NCBI GenBank assembly: GCA_017962495.1 | Contig: JAGCVH010000043.1 | Location: forward strand, 28,439 to 92,438 | From: Bacteroidaceae bacterium | GTDB lineage: Bacteria > Bacteroidota > Bacteroidia > Bacteroidales > Bacteroidaceae | Direction of reading: 5' to 3' | DNA: 64,000 nt | In this document: positions 9,189 through 17,751 of the stretch, piece by piece | How positions within the stretch are numbered: the stretch's first letter is position 1 | Layout of the letters: the number at the start of each line of letters is the position of its first letter | Made by a program: the position numbers and the translations under genes | Notes under the pieces: model-generated | Databases searched by the model: none | What the model was told of the DNA's origin: nothing | The model's input: only the letters and a program-made list of their open reading frames with translations

Positions 9189-10817
9189 TTACAATCCGTA
9201 GATGAGTGGAATGAGGAATACGGAGAGGACAAAGACAATGATGTTCATGGGCAGACCCACTTTGACAAAGTCGGTAAACCGATATCCTCCCACACCCTGA
9301 ACGATGAGGTTCGTCTGATAGCCAATAGGCGTTGAGAATGCCGAACTTGCGGCAAAACAGATGCAGACAACGAAAGGCATGGGATTGAGCCCCATGTTCT
9401 CGGCTACCGAAAGGGCAAGCGGGAAGGCAAGGGCTGCTGCTGCGTTGTTCGTGATCAGTTCCGTGAAGATATTCGTAATCACAAACAGAGCGGCCAGAAT
9501 GATATAGATGGACCATCGGCTTCCTTGAATGTTATCGGTTAGGGATATGATATATCCTCCCACGAAATCGGCAAAACCAGATTTGGTCATCGCTGTGGAG
9601 ATGGCGAAGGCGCATGCGATGGTGATAAGCACATCCCACGAGAAGAACTTGGTGTATTTCTTTGGTGAGAACATGCGTGTCCAAGCCATGATGATGGTAG
9701 TTACACACGCGAAGAAGAACATGTCTAACTTGAGGAACTTGAAGTTCTCTGTAACGATAGGCAATTCTCCAACCGTTGCGCCAATAATCATCATGATGAG
9801 CAAAGCCAAGGCAAAGAAGCGCTTCTTACTGCCCATGGGCGGCTCGAAGTCTCCAACGCGGTTTATCATCCAGAAGACTCGACTGTCTTTCCACGTAGGA
9901 TAGAAATCTTCGGGCGCATCTACGATGAGCGTGTCGTCGTGGGTCATCTTGATGTTGGTGTAATCTCCTTCGATGATGGACCCTCCTCTGTTGATGGCAC
10001 GAACATGTCCGCCGTAGCGACGATAGAAGTCAAACTCACGAAGCGTCTTACCCAAACCCGGGAAGCGATTGCCAAGCATGATTTCGTGGCGTATGGCTCC
10101 TGGTGGGACAATAGCCGTCTGGTCAGTATCTTCGTCAGATTTGCGTTGGTTAGGAAGCAGGTGCCGAGAGAAAAAGATGAGGTAGATGAGTCCCACAACG
10201 GCAATGATGATACCTACTTTCGAGAGTTCGAACATGTGCATTCCATCGATTCCGTATCGGAGGAGAATACCCTCTCCTGCCCCGTTCGCAACGGCTTTCA
10301 TCTCGTCCTTATGCTCTTGCAGCAACATACCGTGAAGCACCAAGTTGGTGGTGGTACCAATCAGCGTACAGATACCGCCAATGATGGTGGCATAACTCAG
10401 GGGTATGAGGAATTTGGTGGGGGGCAGTTTCATCTTGCGCGCCCAGTTCTTAATCATCGGGGCAAAGATAACGACAACGGGAGTGTTGTTAAAGAATGCC
10501 GAGATAAGTGATACCAAGGGGAAGAAGCGCAGGTTGGCTCTCGTGATGGTAACGTTCTTTTTAGGAAGAACTCGGAACATGATGCGTTCCAAGATTCCGC
10601 TCTTTCGCACTCCCTCGCTTACGAGATACAGCAGGGCAACGGTTATCATACCCTTGTTCGAGAAGCCTTTTATGGCCTCCTCGGGGTTGATGATTCCCGC
10701 ACATAGGAGCAGGACCACTGCAGTAAACAGGATAAGTCCTGGTCTCAAGTATTCGCGCATCAATGCAATTAGCATAAACACGAGTACGAGTGCTACAAAT
10801 ACGATTTGAAATGACAT
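9189..10817 (-). CDS. SLC13-family anion permease (probable sulfate uptake)
   Basis: 542-residue inner-membrane permease with about 10-12 hydrophobic segments. A soluble TrkA-C-like domain sits in the middle (about 215-285, containing GNRFPGLGKTLREFDFY). The C-terminal half carries the SLC13/DASS signature around ITNNAAAALAFPLALSVA and the mirrored FNNTPVVVIFAP segment in the N-terminal half. The family moves sulfate, dicarboxylates or other anions with sodium. Sulfate is favoured because the PAPS-synthesis operon follows directly on the same strand, but it has its own terminator and so is a separate unit. The 22-bp repeat array lies just upstream. Confidence 0.85.
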   Translation of the reverse strand: MSFQIVFVALVLVFMLIALMREYLRPGLILFTAVVLLLCAGIINPEEAIKGFSNKGMITVALLYLVSEGVRKSGILERIMFRVLPKKNVTITRANLRFFPLVSLISAFFNNTPVVVIFAPMIKNWARKMKLPPTKFLIPLSYATIIGGICTLIGTTTNLVLHGMLLQEHKDEMKAVANGAGEGILLRYGIDGMHMFELSKVGIIIAVVGLIYLIFFSRHLLPNQRKSDEDTDQTAIVPPGAIRHEIMLGNRFPGLGKTLREFDFYRRYGGHVRAINRGGSIIEGDYTNIKMTHDDTLIVDAPEDFYPTWKDSRVFWMINRVGDFEPPMGSKKRFFALALLIMMIIGATVGELPIVTENFKFLKLDMFFFACVTTIIMAWTRMFSPKKYTKFFSWDVLITIACAFAISTAMTKSGFADFVGGYIISLTDNIQGSRWSIYIILAALFVITNIFTELITNNAAAALAFPLALSVAENMGLNPMPFVVCICFAASSAFSTPIGYQTNLIVQGVGGYRFTDFVKVGLPMNIIVFVLSVFLIPLIYGL

Positions 10818-10863
10818 AATACTTATTTCAATACTTAATGTTCTTTACTATATCCTTTATGCC

Positions 10864-11060
10864 TTCCGGCAATCGAACCTATATTCAAAGGCAATCGAAC
10901 CTATATTCGAGGAGAATCGAACCTATGTTCAATGGCAATCGAGCCTATGCCTTCCGAATTGTGCCTTAGGCCTTCCGCGATAAGCCCTTAGGCCTTCCGT
11001 CATAACCCTTAGGTCTTCTGCGATAAGCCTTAGGCCTTCTGTGATAAACCTTTAGGCCTA
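10864..11060. repeat. 21-22 bp tandem repeat array between carB and the SLC13 gene
   Basis: Two dialects are joined. CGAACCT or CGAGCCT words start at 10874, 10896, 10918 and 10940, exactly 22 bp apart. TAGGCCTT-type words start at 10967, 10989, 11010, 11031 and 11053, 21-22 bp apart. The last one supplies the TAG stop codon of carB (minus strand). Nothing else is seen in this 240-base gap. Confidence 0.85.
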
Positions 11061-14000
11061 CTTGTACTCTTCCCAAGACTTGATGGCCAGTTGGTCGGGC
11101 TTTATCGTGCAGAATGCAGTTATGAAAGCTGCTGCCAGACGGCTATTCGTGAGCAAGGGAATATTCAGGTCAACGGCTGTACGACGAATCTTGTATCCGT
11201 TCGTTAGCTCGCCTGCCGACAAGTCTTTGGGGATGTTCACCACGAGGTCAATCTCATGCTGATGCAAGAGGTCGAGTGCTTGTGGCTTCATGTCGGTGTC
11301 GCTCGGCCAGTGAACAAGCGTGTTGGGAATGCCCTGCTCTGTCAGATAGCGGCTTGTGCCTCCTGTCGCATACAAGGGATAGCCGTGCTCATGGAGCATG
11401 CGTGCAGCATCGAGCATAGCAGCCTTCTCTTTCGCACCACCTGTCGATAGCAAGATGCCGCGCTGAGGAATGCGGTGTCCCACACTCAGCATTGCCTTCA
11501 TCAGGGCGCAGTTGGTATCGTCGCCCAAGCAACCTACTTCTCCTGTCGAACTCATGTCTACGCCCAGCACGGGATCGGCCTTTTGCAGACGGTTGAAGGA
11601 GAACTGGCTTGCCTTGATGCCCACATAGTCGAAGTCGAAGAAACTCTTGTGCAATTTCTCTACGGGTAGGCCCATCATTACGCGAGTGGCCATCTCTATG
11701 AGGTTGACCTTCAATACCTTCGACACGAAGGGGAAGGAACGCGAAGCACGTAAATTACATTCGATGACCTTAATCTCATTGTCTCGTGCCAGATACTGAA
11801 TATTGAAGGGACCTGAGATGCAAGGTTCACGGGCAATCTGAGCCGATATCTTCTTGATGCGACGAACGGTCTCGACATAAAGCTTCTGGGCGGGGAACTG
11901 AATTGTAGCATCGCCCGAGTGAACGCCTGCAAACTCGATGTGTTCGGAGATCGCGTATGCAATGATTTCTCCATTCTTGGCCACAGCATCCATCTCCACC
12001 TCCTTCGTGTTCTGCATAAACTTGGAGATGACAACCGGGTGCTTTTTCGACACATTTGCGGCCAGACGCAGGAAGCGTTCCAATTCCTCTTGATTCGAGC
12101 AGACATTCATTGCGGCACCGGAAAGCACATAGGAAGGACGCACCAGGACGGGGAACCCAACGCGTTGGATGAAGGCATTCACGTCCTCCATCGTAGTCAA
12201 GGCACTCCACTCTGGCTGGTCCACTCCGATGCGGGAAAGCATAGCAGAGAACTTTTCGCGGTCTTCGGCGTTGTCGATATACTTGGCTTGTGTACCCAGA
12301 ATGGGAACTTTCTGTGCATCGAGCTTAAGTGCCAGATTGTTAGGAATTTGTCCGCCAGTTGATATGATTACACCCTGCGGTGCTTCCAATTCCACGATAT
12401 CCATAACGCGCTCAAATGTGAGCTCGTCGAAATAAAGTCGGTCGCACATGTCATAATCCGTCGAAACCGTCTCGGGATTATAGTTAATCATGACTGAGCG
12501 CAGGCCTTGCTTGCGAATGGTATTCAGGGCTTGAACACCACACCAGTCGAACTCAACACTCGAACCAATGCGATATGCTCCGCTTCCAAGCACTACGATG
12601 CTGCGATTGTCGTGTTCGAAAGGTATATCGTGAGCAACACCACTGTAGGTCAAATAGAGGTAATTGGTCTGAGCTGGATACTCGGCGGCAAGTGTGTCTA
12701 TCTGCTTCACAAAAGGAAGTATGCCCATCGCCTTACGACAATTGCGTACTGCAATTACGGCTTCCTCCATATCCATCTCATCCTCAAGTCCGATGGCGCG
12801 AGCAATCTGGAAATCGCTGAATCCATATACTTTCGCCTTGCGCAGGAGTTCGGCATCAAGGCCTTCGAGCCCTTTGCACTCATGCAGTTGATTATCGAGC
12901 GTGCGGATATTCTGTAATTTGCGAAGGAACCATTTGTCTATCTTCGTCAAGTCGTATATTTGGTCGATACTGTATCCTTGGCGCATCGCTTTCGAGATAA
13001 CAAGCACTCGCTTGTCGGTAGGCTCGCGAAGGGCAGCGTCTATGTTCTCGATCTCCAGCTCTTTGTTTTCGACAAATCCATGCATGCCTTGGCCTATCAT
13101 GCGTAAGCCCTTTTGGATGGCTTCCTCGAATGTGCGTCCGATGGCCATCACCTCTCCTACCGACTTCATGCTGCTGCCCAACTCGCGGTCGACACCCCTG
13201 AACTTACCCAAGTCCCAACGAGGAATCTTACAAACCACATAGTCGATTGCAGGCTCGAAGAAGGCTGTTGTGTTCTTCGTGACTGAGTTCTTCAAGTCGA
13301 AGAGACCATATCCGAGTCCAAGTTTACATGCGACAAATGCCAAGGGATAGCCTGTGGCCTTACTTGCCAACGCTGATGAACGACTAAGACGAGCATTTAC
13401 CTCAATCACTCGGTATTCCTCGCTTTGCGTGTCGAAAGCAAACTGAATGTTACATTCACCCACAATGCCGATGTGGCGAATAATGCGAAGACTGAGCTCG
13501 CGCAACTTCTGTACTTCGTGGTTGTTGAGGGTCTGAGCCGGTGCAACAACGATGGATTCGCCTGTGTGAATGCCAAGCGGGTCGAAGTTCTCCATGCTGC
13601 AGACGGCAATGCAATTGTCGTAGCGGTCACGAACAACCTCAAACTCTATCTCCTTCCAGCCTTTCAAGCTCTTTTCAACTAAAACCTGAGGCGAGAAAGA
13701 GAAGGCCTTTTCTGCCAAGCGATTAAGTTCTTCCTCATTGTCGCAGAAGCCTGAACCAAGACCACCTAAGGCAAAAGCGGCACGAATAATCACGGGATAG
13801 CCCAGCTCGGCAGCTGCCTTGCGAGCATCTTCAATATTCTCACATGCCTGACTCTTGATGGTGTTGACGTTAATCTCGTCGAGGCGCTCAACAAACAATT
13901 CACGGTCTTCCGTATCAATAATGGCTTGAACGGGCGTACCCAATACTTCAATACCATACTTTTCCAGAATGCCTTCCTTGAAGAGCGTTACTCCACAGTT

Positions 14001-14285
14001 GAGTGCCGTTTGTCCGCCAAAGGCAAGGAGTATGCCTTGTGGGCGCTCTTTCTCAATAACCCTTTCCACAAAATATGGCGTGACAGGCAGGAAGTATATG
14101 TGGTCGGCAACGCCTTCACTTGTCTGGACGGTCGCAATATTAGGGTTGATAAGTACTGTCTCTATACCCTCTTCTTTGAGTGCTTTTAAGGCTTGCGAAC
14201 CGCTGTAGTCTAATTCGCCTGCCTCGCCTATCTTCAGGGCTCCAGAGCCCAGGAGCAGGACTTTCTTAATATGTTTGGCTGGCAT
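11058..14285 (-). CDS. carB: Carbamoyl-phosphate synthase large subunit
   Basis: 1075 residues, normal for CarB. It makes carbamoyl phosphate from bicarbonate, ammonia and two ATP for arginine and pyrimidine synthesis. Two homologous ATP-grasp halves are visible: the first from KKVLLLGSGALKIGEAGE with LVEKSLKGWKEIEFEVVRD, the second from VVLGSGAYRIGSSVEFDWC. An MGS-like regulatory domain ends the protein (GILLSTGGAKEKAAM, YPLYATGGTSRYL). It begins 2 bases after carA ends, so the subunits are coupled. The stop codon lies inside the first unit of a TAGGCCT repeat array. Confidence 0.97.
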   Translation of the reverse strand: MPAKHIKKVLLLGSGALKIGEAGELDYSGSQALKALKEEGIETVLINPNIATVQTSEGVADHIYFLPVTPYFVERVIEKERPQGILLAFGGQTALNCGVTLFKEGILEKYGIEVLGTPVQAIIDTEDRELFVERLDEINVNTIKSQACENIEDARKAAAELGYPVIIRAAFALGGLGSGFCDNEEELNRLAEKAFSFSPQVLVEKSLKGWKEIEFEVVRDRYDNCIAVCSMENFDPLGIHTGESIVVAPAQTLNNHEVQKLRELSLRIIRHIGIVGECNIQFAFDTQSEEYRVIEVNARLSRSSALASKATGYPLAFVACKLGLGYGLFDLKNSVTKNTTAFFEPAIDYVVCKIPRWDLGKFRGVDRELGSSMKSVGEVMAIGRTFEEAIQKGLRMIGQGMHGFVENKELEIENIDAALREPTDKRVLVISKAMRQGYSIDQIYDLTKIDKWFLRKLQNIRTLDNQLHECKGLEGLDAELLRKAKVYGFSDFQIARAIGLEDEMDMEEAVIAVRNCRKAMGILPFVKQIDTLAAEYPAQTNYLYLTYSGVAHDIPFEHDNRSIVVLGSGAYRIGSSVEFDWCGVQALNTIRKQGLRSVMINYNPETVSTDYDMCDRLYFDELTFERVMDIVELEAPQGVIISTGGQIPNNLALKLDAQKVPILGTQAKYIDNAEDREKFSAMLSRIGVDQPEWSALTTMEDVNAFIQRVGFPVLVRPSYVLSGAAMNVCSNQEELERFLRLAANVSKKHPVVISKFMQNTKEVEMDAVAKNGEIIAYAISEHIEFAGVHSGDATIQFPAQKLYVETVRRIKKISAQIAREPCISGPFNIQYLARDNEIKVIECNLRASRSFPFVSKVLKVNLIEMATRVMMGLPVEKLHKSFFDFDYVGIKASQFSFNRLQKADPVLGVDMSSTGEVGCLGDDTNCALMKAMLSVGHRIPQRGILLSTGGAKEKAAMLDAARMLHEHGYPLYATGGTSRYLTEQGIPNTLVHWPSDTDMKPQALDLLHQHEIDLVVNIPKDLSAGELTNGYKIRRTAVDLNIPLLTNSRLAAAFITAFCTIKPDQLAIKSWEEYK

Positions 14286-14287
14286 AA

Positions 14288-15370
14288 TTATAGGAGTTTC
14301 ACGAATTTGTCAAATAGATCTTCTGCATCCACGGGACCTGAACAAGCTTCAGGATGGAACTGAGCCGATAACCAGGGGTTCTTCTTGTGACGTATGCCCT
14401 CATTAGAGCCGTCGTTCATATTCACGAACAGGGGTTCCCAATCAGCACCAAGCGTCTTGTCGTCAACGGCATATCCATGATTCTGGCTTGTAATATAACA
14501 ATGTGTTGTACCCAATTGGCGTACGGGTTGATTGTGGCTTCGATGGCCATACTTCAACTTATATATCTTTGCCCCAGCTGCTTTTGCCAACAATTGGTTA
14601 CCCATACAGATTCCCATGCAAGGACGAACAACGGGATTGGCAAGGAACTTGCGAATGTTCTGAACCGTAGCCTCGCAGATGTCAGGATTACCTGGGCCGT
14701 TTGCAAGGAATAGGCCGTCGAACTCCATATCGTTGAAGTCATAATCCCAGGGAACGCGAATCACGTCCACCCCTCGATTAATAAGGCAACGAATGATATT
14801 CTCTTTCACACCACAATCCACAAGTACGACTTTCTTCGCATTTGCTTGTCCTGACTTGTATGTAATTATTTCCTTACAGCTTACTTGCTCAACGAAGTTC
14901 ACGCCTTCATATTCTGCCGTAGGAATGTTGTCTGGTTCATCGTCAAACAGAATCTTTCCCATCATCACTCCTTGTTCACGCAGAACCTTTGTGAGTTCGC
15001 GGGTATCAACTCCTGTCACACCCGTTATCTGCTCGCGCTTAAGCCAGTCGGCAAGGCATTCCTTTGCGTTCCAGTGGCTATAGGCTTCACTATAGTCCGT
15101 CACGATAATGGCGCGAGGATGTATGCGGTCGCTTTCCATATAGGTGGTGAGACCATTAGGCTCTTTTGACAACGCGGGAACTCCGTAATTCCCGATAAGT
15201 GGATAGGTTAAGACCATTATCTGGCCCTCATAAGAGGGGTCGGTAAGGCTCTCTGGATACCCCATCATAGCGGTGTTGAATACAACCTCGCCTGCAACGG
15301 GTTTTTCGTATCCGAACGATGTTCCATGGAACTTTGTCCCATCATCCAACAACAATGTTACTTTTCTCAT
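14288..15370 (-). CDS. carA: Carbamoyl-phosphate synthase small (glutaminase) subunit
   Basis: 360 residues. It hydrolyses glutamine and feeds ammonia to CarB. The class I amidotransferase domain shows the nucleophile in CMGICMGNQLLA and the HPEAC histidine/glutamate near the C terminus (SAQFHPEACSGP). The N-terminal domain starts with VTLLLDDGTKFHGTSFGYEK. First gene of carAB, about 210 bases downstream of a promoter with a terminator-like hairpin in the leader. Confidence 0.97.
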   Translation of the reverse strand: MRKVTLLLDDGTKFHGTSFGYEKPVAGEVVFNTAMMGYPESLTDPSYEGQIMVLTYPLIGNYGVPALSKEPNGLTTYMESDRIHPRAIIVTDYSEAYSHWNAKECLADWLKREQITGVTGVDTRELTKVLREQGVMMGKILFDDEPDNIPTAEYEGVNFVEQVSCKEIITYKSGQANAKKVVLVDCGVKENIIRCLINRGVDVIRVPWDYDFNDMEFDGLFLANGPGNPDICEATVQNIRKFLANPVVRPCMGICMGNQLLAKAAGAKIYKLKYGHRSHNQPVRQLGTTHCYITSQNHGYAVDDKTLGADWEPLFVNMNDGSNEGIRHKKNPWLSAQFHPEACSGPVDAEDLFDKFVKLL

Positions 15371-15437
15371 ACAATCTTTATATACTACCTTTCGTGGTTA
15401 TTGATAAATATTCTTATTTGCGAAACCAAACGGATGG

Positions 15438-15485
15438 ATAAAAGAAAGGGCACGCTTACCAGTTGTTGAATACCGGAGGTGCCCT
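15438..15485 (-). terminator. Terminator-like hairpin in the carA leader (possible attenuator)
   Basis: On the minus strand AGGGCAC pairs with GTGCCCT, with a further CCGG/CTGG pairing inside, followed by TTTCTTTT. It lies about 100 bases after a TATCTTTG promoter element and 68 bases before carA. It is thus inside the carAB leader. An alternative role is terminator of the upstream steroid operon, whose last stop is 168 bases upstream. Confidence 0.6.
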
Positions 15486-15588
15486 ATGTAAATCTTATCT
15501 GCCAAAGGCATAAACTTTAAGTGAATCAATGCCATTATGCAATTAAGCTTTATTTGTTCCATTTAACGCGTTTTTACAAAATGCCGTG

Positions 15589-15596
15589 CAAAGATA
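15589..15596 (-). promoter_or_regulatory. -7 element of the carAB promoter
   Basis: TATCTTTG on the minus strand. A T-rich -33 region lies about 20 bp upstream. It falls between the SDR stop at 15653 and the leader hairpin. Confidence 0.6.
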
Positions 15597-15652
15597 CAAA
15601 TAAATGACAAATTATTAAACAACGTAGCCATTTTTTTTCAATTTATTTGTCA

Positions 15653-16495
15653 TTATTTTAAGTATTCCTTAACTACTTCCTCTGTCCTTTGCCAAAGTTC
15701 ACTCATTTGCTTGTGCTGTTGATACTTCTCGCTGAGCTTTACGATATGGTTCGAGCGGTTGAATGTTCCCGTTTGTTCAGCCTTGTCCTCATCAAGTAAC
15801 AAATGAATGGCAGTATCTGCTCCTTGTCGGGGTGTTCGGATGAATGGACGGAAGAAAAGATCCGTAAGCGGGTCGAAGAACATTTGCATGCGTATAATTT
15901 CTGTATCCACAATACCTGGGTCGGAAGCATTCACGGTAATGCCTTTATCCTTAAGCCGACTTGCAAGGTCGAGCGTAAAGAGCGTAATGGCAAGTTTGGT
16001 GTTGCTGTAAACTGGTATGCGCCAAAATGCGCCTTTGCGGCCTCGTGTGAAAAAGTCAGGGAAATCGAGATGCCCCATACGATAGACAAGTGATGCCATA
16101 TTCACGATACGGCTCCCTTGCCCCATTAATGGTAATAGTAAACGAGTAAGTAGATAAGGACCAACATAATTAACACTAACCGTTCTTTCTAAACCGTCAA
16201 CAGTCATATGACGACCTGTCTCCATCGTCCCAGCATTGTTCATCAGCAAGTCGAGATGCTCAAAGCGTTCCTTTACTTTATCGGCAAAAACTTTAACGGA
16301 TGCGAGATTTGCTAAATCAATACCTATTACCTCTATATTATTATTACCTGTTTCCTTAATAAGTTGCTTCCGCTTCTCCTCTGCCGTTTTTGGACAATAG
16401 CAAGCCATTATCGTATAGAAACCTTGTTCGGCTACGGCTTTGGCTTCTTCATATCCCATACCACTATCGGCTCCAGTAATGATTGCAAGTTTCAT
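15653..16495 (-). CDS. Short-chain dehydrogenase (candidate 3-hydroxysteroid dehydrogenase)
   Basis: 280-residue classical SDR. The start at 16495 is chosen because MKLAIITG begins the Rossmann fold directly and overlaps the preceding stop by 4 bases (ATGA). Motifs: TGADSGMG cofactor loop (7-14), NNAG (86-89), Ser135, Tyr163 and Lys167 in YSNTK. It uses NAD(P)H to interconvert a hydroxyl and a ketone; the substrate is not fixed by the motifs. It is third in a tight 5-alpha-reductase, flavin reductase, SDR operon. In gut Bacteroidales such a trio is reported to make isoallo-bile acids, where the SDR acts as 3-beta-hydroxysteroid dehydrogenase. That role is inference. Confidence 0.85.
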   Translation of the reverse strand: MKLAIITGADSGMGYEEAKAVAEQGFYTIMACYCPKTAEEKRKQLIKETGNNNIEVIGIDLANLASVKVFADKVKERFEHLDLLMNNAGTMETGRHMTVDGLERTVSVNYVGPYLLTRLLLPLMGQGSRIVNMASLVYRMGHLDFPDFFTRGRKGAFWRIPVYSNTKLAITLFTLDLASRLKDKGITVNASDPGIVDTEIIRMQMFFDPLTDLFFRPFIRTPRQGADTAIHLLLDEDKAEQTGTFNRSNHIVKLSEKYQQHKQMSELWQRTEEVVKEYLK

Positions 16496-17739
16496 GGGTT
16501 TTGGTCCTTTTCTATGCGAGCAATTTCTTTCTTTATATCGCTTGGAAGTTCTTCCATAATATGCTGATGACAAGCCATTTCAAGTGTGTACATTCGACCA
16601 ATACAATAATTGCTGTGTTTGCATCCGCACCTATGGTGTGGGTCGTCTTTAAGACGATTCACGAAGTCTGGTTCATTTAGCAAAGAACGTGCCATCTGCA
16701 CCGCTTCAAAACCATGCGAAAGCACTTCGTTGATAACATCTCCAGCCACAAGTCCTCCTACATAAATAAACTTCATATCGGGCATAGCCTCGCGGAATTT
16801 TAATGCATCTTCCAAGAAGAAAGCTTCTTTGTAGTCAACGGTAGGCGTGAGAAACTTCTTAACGAAAGGTTTTCCTGCACGAATGCCATATTTAAGCCAG
16901 GCCTTATCCATATAGTGAGTCATCGTTTGCAAGGGCATTTCACCGCGCATGACATAAAGTGGAGTGGCACTTACAAGTCCTCCACTCAACACCAATGCAT
17001 GAACACCCAATTCTTGCAGACGACGTGCTACGGGGATGCTGTGTTCCTCAAGCGAAATGCCATGCTTAAGACCATCGCGCATATTCATCTTGCATACCAC
17101 AGCCATATCGTCTTTTACCGCTTTCATCACTTCCTCGATGCACATCGTCATAAATCGCATTCTGTTTTCCAATGAACCTCCATATTCATCGCGACGATGA
17201 TTGAAGTAAGGATTGAGGAATTGGTCGATAAGATATCCATGTCCACAGTGTATCTCTACCTCATCGAAGCCTGCCTCGCGAGCAATATTAACGGCCTCGC
17301 CAAACTTCTTTGCCAAAATCGGGAGTTCCTCACGACGAAGGCCGCGAACGATAGTAGGACTATATAGATTAAAACCATTGCATGCTCCCACCGGAATGCA
17401 TCCACATATGTCCTTGTGGCTCATGTTTCCACAATGACCAAGCTGTATGCCTGCTGCAGCACCTTCGCTATGAATACCGTCTGTAAGCTTTCGTAAGCCA
17501 GGAATAATCTCTCGCTTCATTACCAACTGACGATCAAAGCTTAATCCGCTCTCCGTTACAGCGGCATAGGCAATAGTGGTCAACCCTACTCCCCCTCGTG
17601 CTACACTTGTGTGATAATCGTATAACATTTGGCTTGGTTCGTGGCCAGGACACATGCTTTCGAAGGCGGCACTTCGTATAGTCCTATTTCGAAGTGTAAG
17701 TGGACCAATATGAGCCGGTTCAAATATCTTGTTCTCCAT
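16492..17739 (-). CDS. NADH:flavin oxidoreductase, Old Yellow Enzyme type (candidate steroid 5-beta-reductase)
   Basis: 415 residues. An FMN-binding TIM barrel of the OYE/BaiCD class is seen: NRTIRSAAFES near the N terminus, IQLGHCG at about 95-101, and the HCGHGYLIDQFL ... NHRRDEYGGSLENRMRF block at about 176-208. Four cysteines (371, 373, 379, 390) near the end could hold an iron-sulfur cluster. The large FAD/NAD(P) domain found in full-length BaiCD-like enzymes is absent, so electrons must come another way. Located between the 5-alpha-reductase and the SDR with 12-base and minus-4-base junctions. The family reduces C=C bonds next to a carbonyl, which fits a 3-oxo-delta-4 steroid. Confidence 0.85.
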   Translation of the reverse strand: MENKIFEPAHIGPLTLRNRTIRSAAFESMCPGHEPSQMLYDYHTSVARGGVGLTTIAYAAVTESGLSFDRQLVMKREIIPGLRKLTDGIHSEGAAAGIQLGHCGNMSHKDICGCIPVGACNGFNLYSPTIVRGLRREELPILAKKFGEAVNIAREAGFDEVEIHCGHGYLIDQFLNPYFNHRRDEYGGSLENRMRFMTMCIEEVMKAVKDDMAVVCKMNMRDGLKHGISLEEHSIPVARRLQELGVHALVLSGGLVSATPLYVMRGEMPLQTMTHYMDKAWLKYGIRAGKPFVKKFLTPTVDYKEAFFLEDALKFREAMPDMKFIYVGGLVAGDVINEVLSHGFEAVQMARSLLNEPDFVNRLKDDPHHRCGCKHSNYCIGRMYTLEMACHQHIMEELPSDIKKEIARIEKDQNP

Positions 17740-17751
17740 TAGATGATTGTA

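Noticed and set aside
9085-9516. Minus-strand open frame covering the 3' end of the SLC13 gene and the cysC gap
   Set aside because: It is out of frame with the transporter and runs across its terminator.
10864-11060. CRISPR array
   Set aside because: Units are contiguous with no unique spacers, repeat copies vary, and no cas genes are present.
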